From positions 15,964-79,963 of the forward strand of contig SVLG01000001.1 in the NCBI GenBank assembly GCA_015068055.1: 64,000 nt of DNA, read 5' to 3'. A model generated the notes under the pieces. That model did not search any database, had not been told where the DNA came from, and saw nothing but the letters and a program-made list of their open reading frames with translations. This document shows, piece after piece, positions 40,131 through 47,729 of this stretch. The position numbers were made by a program, and so were the translations under genes. Every line of letters begins with the position of its first letter. The first letter of the stretch is position 1. Source of the DNA: Oscillospiraceae bacterium (lineage in GTDB: Bacteria; Bacillota_A; Clostridia; Oscillospirales; Oscillospiraceae).

Positions 40131-41371
40131 GCGTTATTCTCTCTTTTCATTTTTTGAAGATAGCGAAGCAGCGACACAGTCAGAAGTCCCAGCCGCAGCA
40201 GCAAAGCCAGCGACAAGCTCACACAGGCACCTGTCAAACCATAGGCCGCCACAAGGGGCGCGGCGGTAAGCACGCAGCAGACAACGGCCACGCCGTTGGT
40301 CCAAAGGAGGGTCATTCTCTTGCCCATGGGGACAAAAAGGCAAAGGAAAAAGGAGTTGATAAGCATCAGCAGGGCGTTGATGAGCACCGGCGTCAAAAGG
40401 TACATGTGCGCCAGAATCTCTTCCCCGAAGATAATCCGGAAGAAGAACGGACCCAGAAGATTGCCAAAGATGAGCCCCAGGACACCCACGCCCAGCGTCA
40501 CCAGCAGCACCGTCACAATAAAGCGGCACAGGGGCTTATACTCCCGCTGATAGAGGAGACGGCTGAGAGGCGGCGTCAGACTGGCCCAGGCGGCTGTGCC
40601 CATGGTGGAAAGGATCACCACCACGATGGACACCGTGCTGTAATAACCCAGCATCTCCGAGCCCAGCGCCCGCTCCACCGCGTCCCGGGGGATATAGCTC
40701 ATGGCGCTGTCCAGCACACTGGAAATCACCAGCGGAAGACAGGCCTTTACCAGAGGTCCCGTTCCTTTCAGCCGGAACCGGTTTTCCTCCCGTCCGGCCC
40801 GGGCGAGGATGCGGAAATCATAGCTTCCCAGACAGAGAAGCCCCGCCGCCGCCATCAGTAAAATGGCCACAAAGAGGGGCCAGCCCAGCAGAATGGCCAG
40901 CAGAAACGCCACCATGGGGATGATGCCCCGGAGCGTTGCCGAAAGGGCCACCCGGTCGAAACGCTCGTTTCGCTGCATGCTGCCGATGACCACGTCGTAG
41001 ATGCAATCCACGGTCTTGAAAGCCATCATGGCAATGCAGCAGAGGACGATGGTGCTGCTGTAGCCGGAGAGAGCCAGCCCTATCGCAAAAACCACCAGCG
41101 CCAGCGAACAGCTGACCACACGCAGAGCGTAAAACTGGCCGTCGCTGAAATTTCGCTGCACATCGCTCAGCTGCAGTCCCCGCATGCCGGACATACCGAT
41201 GAAAGAAAAGACATTGGCAAAGGAGAGGGCCAGCGAATATTGCCCCGCTGCCTCAAAACCGCTGATCCGCGTAAGGAACACCGTCAGCAGCCATTGACAG
41301 AAAAAGTGGAAAAAGGTGGCGTATGTATTCAGGAAAAGCCCCGAAGTGATCTTCTTTCCGCTCTCTTTCAT
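40127..41371 (-). CDS. Wzx-like polysaccharide flippase
   Basis: 414 residues, about twelve hydrophobic helices of the MATE/oligosaccharidyl-lipid flippase superfamily. Begins YATFFHFFCQWLLTVFLTRISGFEAAGQYSLAL. Such proteins move undecaprenyl-linked repeat units to the outer face. Its ATG overlaps the stop of the upstream glycosyltransferase by one base (TAATG). No Wzy polymerase is obvious in this operon. Confidence 0.9.
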   Translation of the reverse strand: MKESGKKITSGLFLNTYATFFHFFCQWLLTVFLTRISGFEAAGQYSLALSFANVFSFIGMSGMRGLQLSDVQRNFSDGQFYALRVVSCSLALVVFAIGLALSGYSSTIVLCCIAMMAFKTVDCIYDVVIGSMQRNERFDRVALSATLRGIIPMVAFLLAILLGWPLFVAILLMAAAGLLCLGSYDFRILARAGREENRFRLKGTGPLVKACLPLVISSVLDSAMSYIPRDAVERALGSEMLGYYSTVSIVVVILSTMGTAAWASLTPPLSRLLYQREYKPLCRFIVTVLLVTLGVGVLGLIFGNLLGPFFFRIIFGEEILAHMYLLTPVLINALLMLINSFFLCLFVPMGKRMTLLWTNGVAVVCCVLTAAPLVAAYGLTGACVSLSLALLLRLGLLTVSLLRYLQKMKRENNA

Positions 41372-42405
41372 TATCTGTGCTTATAGAGGCCGACTTTGAT
41401 CGCCATCTGGTAGACCCAAAGCAGACAGCTCATAAAGAAAGCCATATGGAAAAAGCGGTCGATAATCTCCAACTTGCTGCTGAGCCAGATCTTCTGCTTG
41501 AAGTTGTTATTGTAGCCATTTTCCTTAAAGAGCGTTATCCGGGGATTTTTGAGATAGTCCGGATAATAGCGCCGCATGATCTCCCGGCATTGGAGATAAT
41601 GCTCCCGGCGCTCCCGGAAATTCTCACAAATACCTACATAAATCACGGAATAATACAGGATGATACACATGTACTCATACTGGGCATAGTCATCCTTATC
41701 CAGCCGGGGTGCCACATCCACCAGTTCGCGGAACGTACCGTCCATCTTCTGAGGCAGAAAGTTTTTCTTCTTTCTGTCCACATGGGTGAAAGAGGTGTTA
41801 CGCATGAGGATGTTGTAATGGGCTTCATTAAGAGCCTTGTAGTTCCTGGTATGGGAGTTGATCTCGCTGTGGAGATAGAAGTCATCAAAATAGCTGTCGG
41901 GCTTGAATGAGATGCCGTTGTCCACAATGACACTACGGCGGAAAAAACAGCCCGGAAACGCACCGCGCACCCAGCGGGAGGCCTTTTCCGACAGGGTATG
42001 GCAGCCGAGGCTGTTCCCCTCGTCGTCCCAGATTCGGGTGCCCTGCAGCAGAATGTCCAGACTCTTATCCTTCAAGTGCCCATAGGCAAGCTCCAGATAA
42101 TCTTCGTCCATCCAGTCGTCGGCGTCGTTGAAGAGGATGTACTCCCCCCGAGCCATATACATACCCTGGTTTTTGGAGAGAGACGCCCCTTGGTTTTTCT
42201 CCGCCTTCCAGTAATTCACGGGGATGTCCGGATGCTCCTTCATAAAGGCGAAGATGACCTCCTCGCTGTTGTCGGTGGAGGCATCGTTCACAAAGCAGAT
42301 CTCAAAGTCCCGGAAAGTCTGGGACGCAATGGCGGAAAGTGCCGTGGGCAGATAGGCCCCGTCGTTATAGCAGGGCATGATTATACTGAAAAAGGGAGTA
42401 TTCAC
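41371..42405 (-). CDS. Family-2 glycosyltransferase
   Basis: 344 residues, GT-A fold. FSIIMPCYNDGAYLPTALSAI, FVNDASTDNSEEV, and metal motif NDADDWMDEDYLE. The C-terminal part (about 200-330) is helical and ends with a weakly hydrophobic segment. GTG start at 42405, with GAGGAGGA about 10 bases upstream; longer readings cross the promoter. First gene of the minus-strand polysaccharide operon. Confidence 0.9.
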   Translation of the reverse strand: MNTPFFSIIMPCYNDGAYLPTALSAIASQTFRDFEICFVNDASTDNSEEVIFAFMKEHPDIPVNYWKAEKNQGASLSKNQGMYMARGEYILFNDADDWMDEDYLELAYGHLKDKSLDILLQGTRIWDDEGNSLGCHTLSEKASRWVRGAFPGCFFRRSVIVDNGISFKPDSYFDDFYLHSEINSHTRNYKALNEAHYNILMRNTSFTHVDRKKKNFLPQKMDGTFRELVDVAPRLDKDDYAQYEYMCIILYYSVIYVGICENFRERREHYLQCREIMRRYYPDYLKNPRITLFKENGYNNNFKQKIWLSSKLEIIDRFFHMAFFMSCLLWVYQMAIKVGLYKHR

Positions 42406-42451
42406 AACACAAAGTCCTCCTCTTACACACAAAGATAAAAAACCAACTTTA

Positions 42452-42480
42452 ATTATAACGCCAATGCACAGTTTTTTCAA
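42452..42480 (-). promoter_or_regulatory. Sigma-A promoter of the first polysaccharide operon
   Basis: On the minus strand TTGAAA (42480-42475), 17-base spacer, TATAAT (42457-42452), about 47 bases before the GTG start at 42405. Confidence 0.8.
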
Positions 42481-42496
42481 CCTATTTCGCAGGACG

Positions 42497-42530
42497 AAAG
42501 CGCGGGATGCTTTGCATCCCGCGCTTTTTT
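42497..42530 (-). terminator. Terminator-like hairpin next to the lrgB gene
   Basis: AAAGCGCGGGATGC (42497-42510), loop TTT, GCATCCCGCGCTTT (42514-42527), with T-rich flank. Terminates the minus-strand redox/LrgAB operon upstream of the polysaccharide promoter. Confidence 0.85.
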
Positions 42531-43221
42531 AAGCGATAAATTTTACGGCCAGCGGAAATATCGCTGCCGTCAGCAGCCCCGCCGTCACCAGGGACAGACT
42601 GCTCACCGCCCCCACCAGAGGAGATATCTCGTTGGCCTTGCTGGTTCCGATCACATGACCGGCCGTACCCAGCGCCACACCCCTGGCGATGGGGTTTTCC
42701 AGCCGGAACAGCCGGAACAGCCAGGGACTCAGCACGTTGGCCAGGATGCCGGTACAGATAATGGCCGCCGTGGCCAGCGCCGCCGTCCCGCCCGAAAGCT
42801 CGCTGAGAGGGGCACCGATGGCGGTGGTCACACTCTTGGGCAGCAGCGACACAGTCAGCGTCCGCTCAAACCCTGCCAGCAGAGAAAAGAGAACAATGAA
42901 CAGAAGGCTGGCAAGCGTTCCCGCCGTAATCCCCGCAAACATTGCCCGCAAATCCTTTTTCAGCACCTGCAGCTGCTCATACATGGGCACCGCCAGTGCA
43001 ATGGTTGCAGGAGTCAGGAGCCAGGCGATCCGGCTGTTTCCCGCCTGATAGCTGCCGACATCCAGCCCCGTGAGGGCAAGAGCGCCCAGCACAAAGAACA
43101 CCGCGATCAGAATGGGGTTGCACAGGGGCGAACGCAGTTTCCGCTGGCAAAAGAGACCCAGCCGGTAACCCAGCAGTGTCAGCGCCAGAGGAAAGAGACT
43201 GTTTGAAAAAAAGTCACTCAC
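42529..43221 (-). CDS. lrgB: LrgB/CidB-family membrane protein
   Basis: 230 residues with about seven helices. Family segments: NPILIAVFFVLGALALTGLDVGSYQAG, PATIALAVPMYEQL, LLPKSVTTAIGAPLSE, and GTAGHVIGTSKANE. LrgAB/CidAB proteins were first described as holin-like modulators of autolysis; the B. subtilis pair PftAB imports pyruvate, and plant relatives carry glycolate. As part of an aldehyde/alcohol redox operon, organic-acid transport is the more attractive role here (inference). Overlaps lrgA by 8 bases. Confidence 0.93.
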   Translation of the reverse strand: MSDFFSNSLFPLALTLLGYRLGLFCQRKLRSPLCNPILIAVFFVLGALALTGLDVGSYQAGNSRIAWLLTPATIALAVPMYEQLQVLKKDLRAMFAGITAGTLASLLFIVLFSLLAGFERTLTVSLLPKSVTTAIGAPLSELSGGTAALATAAIICTGILANVLSPWLFRLFRLENPIARGVALGTAGHVIGTSKANEISPLVGAVSSLSLVTAGLLTAAIFPLAVKFIA

Positions 43222-43573
43222 GATCCTGCGCCCCCTTTCCCGCCATACGCTGGGCCACGCCGCCGCTGATGCCGAAAACCAGCACCGTGGAGGAGAGAAT
43301 TAAAAGAGCGATGGGAAAAAGCTCCGGCGCAATCCATTCCCACTGCTGAACCAGACCCACCGCCGGACTTACAAAGAGCAGCGGCAAAATCGAAGTGAGA
43401 AAGGCTGCGGCGTCCTTCACCTGTTCCGCGCGGACAAGCCCTGTACAAAGTGCCGCAAAGAGCAGGAGCAGCCCATAGACCGCCGCGGGAATGGGCAGAG
43501 GAATCAGCCGCTGCAGGGCCTCCCCCACCAGGGTAAAGCCCAATAAAATCAGGAACTGGGACAGATACTTCAA
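43214..43573 (-). CDS. lrgA: LrgA/CidA-family membrane protein
   Basis: 119 residues with four helices; contains LIPLPIPAAVYGLLLLFAAL, the LrgA/CidA motif. Works with LrgB as a membrane complex. Its start lies 3 bases after the alcohol dehydrogenase stop, so it is on the same transcript, and its stop overlaps lrgB. Confidence 0.92.
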   Translation of the reverse strand: MKYLSQFLILLGFTLVGEALQRLIPLPIPAAVYGLLLLFAALCTGLVRAEQVKDAAAFLTSILPLLFVSPAVGLVQQWEWIAPELFPIALLILSSTVLVFGISGGVAQRMAGKGAQDRE

Positions 43574-43576
43574 CGC

Positions 43577-44791
43577 TTATCTCCGGACGCGCTCAATGAG
43601 CCGGCGAACGTCGCCGCGGCTCCAGACCACAGGCACGGGATAGAGAGGGTTAGCCTCCTTGCGGGCCCAGGTGATCATCTGCTCGATGTCCTCGTCCCGA
43701 ATCACGTCAAAGCCGTCGGGCAGACCCATCTTCGCGTTGGTTTCCTCAATCCAGGCGATGAAGTTATTGGCCTTCTCGGCACGGTTCTCGCCGCCGATGC
43801 CGCAGACATCGGCCAGATCGGCAAGGCGGGCATGGGCCGCGCTGCCGAACTCACGCATGACATGGGGCAGCAGCACCGCCATGGCCAGACCGTGAGCCAC
43901 GCCGTAGAGGCCGCCCAGTGTGTGGCCAACCGCATGGACATAGCCCACGCAGCCGCGGGTAAAGGCACGGCCGGCGTAGAAGGCACCGCGCTGCATGTTC
44001 TGCCGGGCTTCCAGATCGCTGCCGTCCTCAAAGGCCTTGAGAATGTTGTCGTGGATGAGCTTCACGGCCTCCTTGGCCAGGAAGTTTTCCAGCTTGGTGT
44101 TGTAGGTATGGTTGGTATAGGCCTCCACGGCGTGGGCCAGGGCGTCCATGCCGGTGGTGGCGGTGGTGTAGGGAGGCAGACCCGTGGTAAGCTCGGGGTC
44201 CAGCACGGCGTACTTGGGGATCAGGAAGGGGTCGTTGATGGCGGCCTTCCGGTGGGTGGCTGAGTCGGTGATGACGGCGGCCACGGTGGTTTCGGAGCCG
44301 GCACCGGCGGTGGTGGGGATGGCCACAAAGGGCGGGATGGGCCAGTGAACCTTCAGCAGGCCCTGGAACTGGGCCACCTTCTTGCGGGGGTGGACAGCCT
44401 TGGCGGCAATGCCCTTGGCGCAGTCGATGCGGCTGCCGCCGCCCAGGGCCACGATGGCCTTGCAGCCGTTCTCCCTGTAGGTCTTATAACCCAGCTCCAC
44501 ATCGTCGGTGGTGGGGTCGGGCTTGTCAAAGGCCTGCACGGTGTAGCGGATGCCGTTCTCCTCAAAGCCGTCCAGCATGGGCTGCACCTGACCGCGGCGC
44601 ACCATGCCGGAGCCGGTGACCACCAGAACGTCGTTGATCTTCTTCTCTTTCAGAAACGCGCCCAGCTCGCGGATCTTGCCGGGACCCTCCAGATAGTGGG
44701 GCATACGGTAGCCCATGAAGTAGTTGCCGATCTTCAGCACCGCCTGAAACGTGCGGCACCAGATGACTTCCAGCCGATAAGACATGCTCAT
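43577..44791 (-). CDS. Iron-containing alcohol dehydrogenase
   Basis: 404 residues of the group III (Fe-dependent) family. NAD(P) motif ALGGGSRIDCAKGIA, AIPTTAGAGSETT, and metal ligands in GMDALAHAVEAYTNH (Asp, His) and VGHTLGGLYGVAHGLA (two His). It interconverts alcohols and aldehydes. A novel N-terminal extension of about 20 residues (SYRLEVIWCRTFQAVL) precedes the standard fold. AAGGAGG lies 7 bases before the ATG. Directly after AOR and a MoaD-like gene, it could reduce the aldehyde made by AOR to an alcohol. Confidence 0.94.
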   Translation of the reverse strand: MSMSYRLEVIWCRTFQAVLKIGNYFMGYRMPHYLEGPGKIRELGAFLKEKKINDVLVVTGSGMVRRGQVQPMLDGFEENGIRYTVQAFDKPDPTTDDVELGYKTYRENGCKAIVALGGGSRIDCAKGIAAKAVHPRKKVAQFQGLLKVHWPIPPFVAIPTTAGAGSETTVAAVITDSATHRKAAINDPFLIPKYAVLDPELTTGLPPYTTATTGMDALAHAVEAYTNHTYNTKLENFLAKEAVKLIHDNILKAFEDGSDLEARQNMQRGAFYAGRAFTRGCVGYVHAVGHTLGGLYGVAHGLAMAVLLPHVMREFGSAAHARLADLADVCGIGGENRAEKANNFIAWIEETNAKMGLPDGFDVIRDEDIEQMITWARKEANPLYPVPVVWSRGDVRRLIERVRR

Positions 44792-44807
44792 AACGTATCC
44801 TCCTTCA

Positions 44808-45038
44808 TTATCCTCCGGCGACCGGGGGCAGCAGCTGCACCACGTCGCCGTCGTTCAGTTTTGTTTTGGCGTTGGCCTTTTCACCGTTTACCAGAAGGTA
44901 GCAGCCCCGCAGGGCCTTGCGGTCAAAGCCCGCCTTCTCCAACCGGGCAAAGAGCGTCTTCACGCTCTCCGCCTCCACCTGCAGCTCCTTCACGCCGCTT
45001 TCCAGCCGCATGAGGCCGTAGAACTTCACGCAGATCAC
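44808..45038 (-). CDS. MoaD/ThiS-like ubiquitin-fold protein
   Basis: 76 residues. MICVKFYGLMRLESG start, beta-grasp pattern, LLVNGEKANAKTKLNDGDVVQLLPP, and the diagnostic C-terminal Gly-Gly (PPVAGG). MoaD-type proteins carry sulfur as a C-terminal thiocarboxylate for molybdopterin or tungstopterin. GTG at 45038 overlaps the AOR stop (GTGA). The ThiF/MoeB-like E1 upstream (47009-47668) could adenylate it. MoaD-like proteins beside AOR genes are a known pattern in tungsten-enzyme loci. Confidence 0.92.
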   Translation of the reverse strand: MICVKFYGLMRLESGVKELQVEAESVKTLFARLEKAGFDRKALRGCYLLVNGEKANAKTKLNDGDVVQLLPPVAGG

Positions 45039-46945
45039 GGCAGAATGCGAAGCTTGCGGAGAGTTCTGTCCGTGGGGATGCCGCAGCAGTCCCAGCCACG
45101 GGCCGCGTAGTAGGTCTTCTTGAGTTTCTCCAGCGGCACCTTGGTCTCGGGCCGTTTGGGATCCTGGGGAGTGTCGGTAAGGCGCTTGGGGAGCTTGTCG
45201 TTGGCGGAGGAGACGCCAAATTTGCAGTTGATATAGCGCTCCAGATTGTAGCCGCGCTCGCCGCACTGGATGTATTTGCCGAAGTCCATCTTCATGCCCA
45301 CGGCGTAGGGGAACATCTTCGTGTGGTGGAAAACCGGCAGATGCAGCATGGCAACGCGGGGGCACTTGTTGATCAGGCGCACGGCCCAGCCCACATGGGG
45401 CACCACGGCGTTGACGGTCTTGGTAATGACGCCGTTGGGCTTGGTCAGCAGGAAGCCGGGGAAGAAGGCATAGGAGGTAAAGAGGCACTGGCCGGAGGCG
45501 GATATCATCTCCATGAGGTCCTGGAAAAGCATGGTAAAGTCGGCCTTGGCCTTGGGCGTCTGGGGATTGGCGTTGAGGCCGAGGCCCTCCACGATGACGA
45601 GATAACCGGCGTTCAGGTGGCAGCCGCCGCGGTTGGCCACGGCGTAGCCGAGGCCCTGACCCACGGCCCGGCGGGGCTCATAGGCCGCCAGTTCCAGACC
45701 CTTGGAATGCATGGCAAAGTCCTTGCCGCCGTACTTCTCGCTGAGACGTTTGCTGCCCTCGGCCAGCTCCACGCCGATGCCGCGGCGGTGGGCGATGTCG
45801 TCAAAGATCCGGGAAAGCTCGTCGGTGCTGCCAAAGTGCAGCCCGTTGTCCCAGAGTCCCTGTTCATTGGCCTCCATGGCCCAGGCGATGGTGTTGGCGG
45901 CGGAGATGGTGTCCATGCCCAGCTCGTCCAGCTCATAGTTCCAGTCAAGGATCTTCTGCAGGTCGTTGTTGCAGATGTTGCCGCCCAGCAAACCCAGGGT
46001 CTCCAGCTCGGGTCCCTTCACCGCCTGTCCCTGCACCGTTACGGTGCGGGCACAGCGGATGGGGCAGGAGACACAGCCCTTGTTGGTGATGTTGAACTCC
46101 TCGGCCAGACGCTCGCCGCTGACATCCTCAAAGTTCTCGTATTGACCGGCGGAGTAGTTTCTGGTAGGGAGAAGACCATGCATCTGCATGCTGGTCACAA
46201 GACCGGCGGTGCCCAGCTTGGGCAGCTGAGAGCCGGTGAGGGGGTGGCTCTGCAGATACTTGATCCACTTCTTGATCCACTCTTTGCTTTTTTCCTTGTC
46301 GTGGAGGTTGATGGGCTTATTACCCACGGCCACCACAGCCTTGAGGTTCTTCCAGCCCAGCACGGCACCGAGGCCGGTACGGCCGGCGGCCCGCTCATCG
46401 CTGATGATGGAAGCGTATTTGACAAGGTTCTCACCCGCCGGGCCGATGCAGAGCTTGCCGAACTTGGTCTTGCCCATGATCTCCGTGAGCTTTTCCTGAC
46501 ACTCGCCGGTTTTTGTTCCCCAGAGATCAGCGGCATCGTGGAAGCGGATTTCCTCCTCGCCGATCTCCAGCCAGGTGGGGCTCTCGCACTTGCCCTTAAG
46601 GATCACCGCGTCGTAACCGGCCTTCTTAAGATAGGTGCCGAAGCCGCCGCCGCAGTTGGAGGAGGCCAGGATGCCGGTCTGGGGGGACAGGGCAGAGATA
46701 TTAAAGCGGGAAGAACTGGGTGCACCGGTACCGGTGAGCGGGCCGGTGGAGATAACCACCCAGTTTTCCTCGGAAAAGGCGGTCTCCTTTCCGCTGAGAT
46801 GGTCGGCCAGAATGCGGGCGGCCATGATCTTACCGCCTATGTAAAGGTCTCTCTGTTCATCCGTCCAGGGATATTCTTCGCTGCTGCGGCTGGTAAGGTC
46901 AATGGCCAGCACCTTGCCCATATAGCCGCCATACTTCGTTGCCAT
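45035..46945 (-). CDS. Tungsten-type aldehyde:ferredoxin oxidoreductase
   Basis: 636 residues, normal AOR length. It oxidises aldehydes to acids or runs in reverse at low potential, using a bis-tungstopterin and a [4Fe-4S] cluster. N-terminal pterin-binding domain about 1-210 (SSRFNISALSPQTG, SSNCGGGFGTYLKKAG). The cluster ligands are in CVSCPIRC (about 291-298) and the late Cys in ARGWDCCG (about 615). Substrate class (aliphatic, aryl, W versus Mo) cannot be set. Promoter TTGATA-N17-TATAAT upstream. First gene of AOR, MoaD-like, Fe-ADH, LrgA, LrgB. Confidence 0.96.
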   Translation of the reverse strand: MATKYGGYMGKVLAIDLTSRSSEEYPWTDEQRDLYIGGKIMAARILADHLSGKETAFSEENWVVISTGPLTGTGAPSSSRFNISALSPQTGILASSNCGGGFGTYLKKAGYDAVILKGKCESPTWLEIGEEEIRFHDAADLWGTKTGECQEKLTEIMGKTKFGKLCIGPAGENLVKYASIISDERAAGRTGLGAVLGWKNLKAVVAVGNKPINLHDKEKSKEWIKKWIKYLQSHPLTGSQLPKLGTAGLVTSMQMHGLLPTRNYSAGQYENFEDVSGERLAEEFNITNKGCVSCPIRCARTVTVQGQAVKGPELETLGLLGGNICNNDLQKILDWNYELDELGMDTISAANTIAWAMEANEQGLWDNGLHFGSTDELSRIFDDIAHRRGIGVELAEGSKRLSEKYGGKDFAMHSKGLELAAYEPRRAVGQGLGYAVANRGGCHLNAGYLVIVEGLGLNANPQTPKAKADFTMLFQDLMEMISASGQCLFTSYAFFPGFLLTKPNGVITKTVNAVVPHVGWAVRLINKCPRVAMLHLPVFHHTKMFPYAVGMKMDFGKYIQCGERGYNLERYINCKFGVSSANDKLPKRLTDTPQDPKRPETKVPLEKLKKTYYAARGWDCCGIPTDRTLRKLRILP

Positions 46946-46973
46946 GGAATCCCTCCTTCTTGTTTACGGACCT

Positions 46974-47002
46974 ATTATAAACCTGTATTTTCACTTTATC
47001 AA
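46974..47002 (-). promoter_or_regulatory. Sigma-A promoter of the AOR operon
   Basis: On the minus strand TTGATA (47002-46997), 17-base spacer, TATAAT (46979-46974), 28 bases before the AOR ATG. The -35 lies 7 bases from the end of the ThiF-like gene. Confidence 0.85.
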
Positions 47003-47008
47003 TGCCTC

Positions 47009-47668
47009 TCACAGAGAAAACAACTCGAAATCCCCGTGGAGAATGTCAATATAATGCAAAACGCCGCTCTCCACATCCCGCCCGGTGAGGAAACGGACGC
47101 CCAGCGCCGCCTGCACCGCGGCGCAAAGGGCCGGCGTAAAGCTCAGGGCGCTCTTGTCCCCCGGCTCGTCTTCCCCCTGGTAAAGCCGCTCCACCAGGCC
47201 GTCCCCGGGCAGACTCAGCGCCGCCTGCGCCGTCCAGCCGCCGATGGCTCCGAAGACACAGGGCACGAGCGCGCCCGCAAGAATTTTCCGCGCGGCTACG
47301 CTGTCCAGCCCATCCAGGACCAGATCGCAGCCGGCCAGAAGCTCCGCCGCGTTTTCTGCTGTAAGAAAAACGGGATACGCCTCTGCCTTTATGTTCGGAT
47401 GGATGCGTCTCAGCCGCGCCGCGGCGGCCGTCGCCTTGCTTTGGCCCAGCAGGGCCGGCTCAGACAGGAGCTGCCGATTGAGATTGCTTTCCTCAAAGAC
47501 ATCGCCGTCGATAACGCGGACCGTACCCACGCCGAGCCGGCCCAAAAACTCGACCAGATACCCGCCCAGACCGCCGCAGCCCACAACCGCCACGGTCCTT
47601 TGGCGAAGAAGGCTCTGCTCAGCCTCGCTTATCGCCGGGATATTTCGTAAATAGCGTTTTTCAACCAT
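47009..47668 (-). CDS. ThiF/MoeB/HesA-family E1-like adenylyltransferase
   Basis: 219 residues. ATP-binding VAVVGCGGLGGYLVEFLGRLGVG, the conserved VIDGDVFEESNLNRQ (Asp, Asn, Arg, Gln of the E1 site) and LVLDGLDSVAARKIL. It lacks the C-terminal rhodanese of long MoeB forms and the usual CxxC zinc pairs. It likely activates the MoaD-like protein encoded just downstream for tungstopterin synthesis; ThiS activation is the alternative. ATG at 47668 with AAGGAGG 7 bases upstream. Confidence 0.9.
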   Translation of the reverse strand: MVEKRYLRNIPAISEAEQSLLRQRTVAVVGCGGLGGYLVEFLGRLGVGTVRVIDGDVFEESNLNRQLLSEPALLGQSKATAAAARLRRIHPNIKAEAYPVFLTAENAAELLAGCDLVLDGLDSVAARKILAGALVPCVFGAIGGWTAQAALSLPGDGLVERLYQGEDEPGDKSALSFTPALCAAVQAALGVRFLTGRDVESGVLHYIDILHGDFELFSL

Positions 47669-47690
47669 GGGCACGCCTCCTTTTTTCTGA

Positions 47691-47724
47691 CACAAAAGCG
47701 GAGTGATATCACTCCGCTTTTGTG
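47691..47724. promoter_or_regulatory. 34-bp perfect palindrome (terminator or operator)
   Basis: CACAAAAGCGGAGTGAT (47691-47707) followed without a loop by its exact reverse complement (47708-47724). It separates the membrane-protein gene from thiF. On the minus strand a TTGACA (47733-47728) lies just upstream, so the palindrome would cover a weak -10 (TGATAT) and could be an operator for the ThiF-like gene as well as a terminator. Confidence 0.7.
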
Positions 47725-47729
47725 TTTTG

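Noticed and set aside
45323..47650. 775-codon plus-strand open frame
   Set aside because: Antisense to AOR and the ThiF-like gene, both well supported by motifs.
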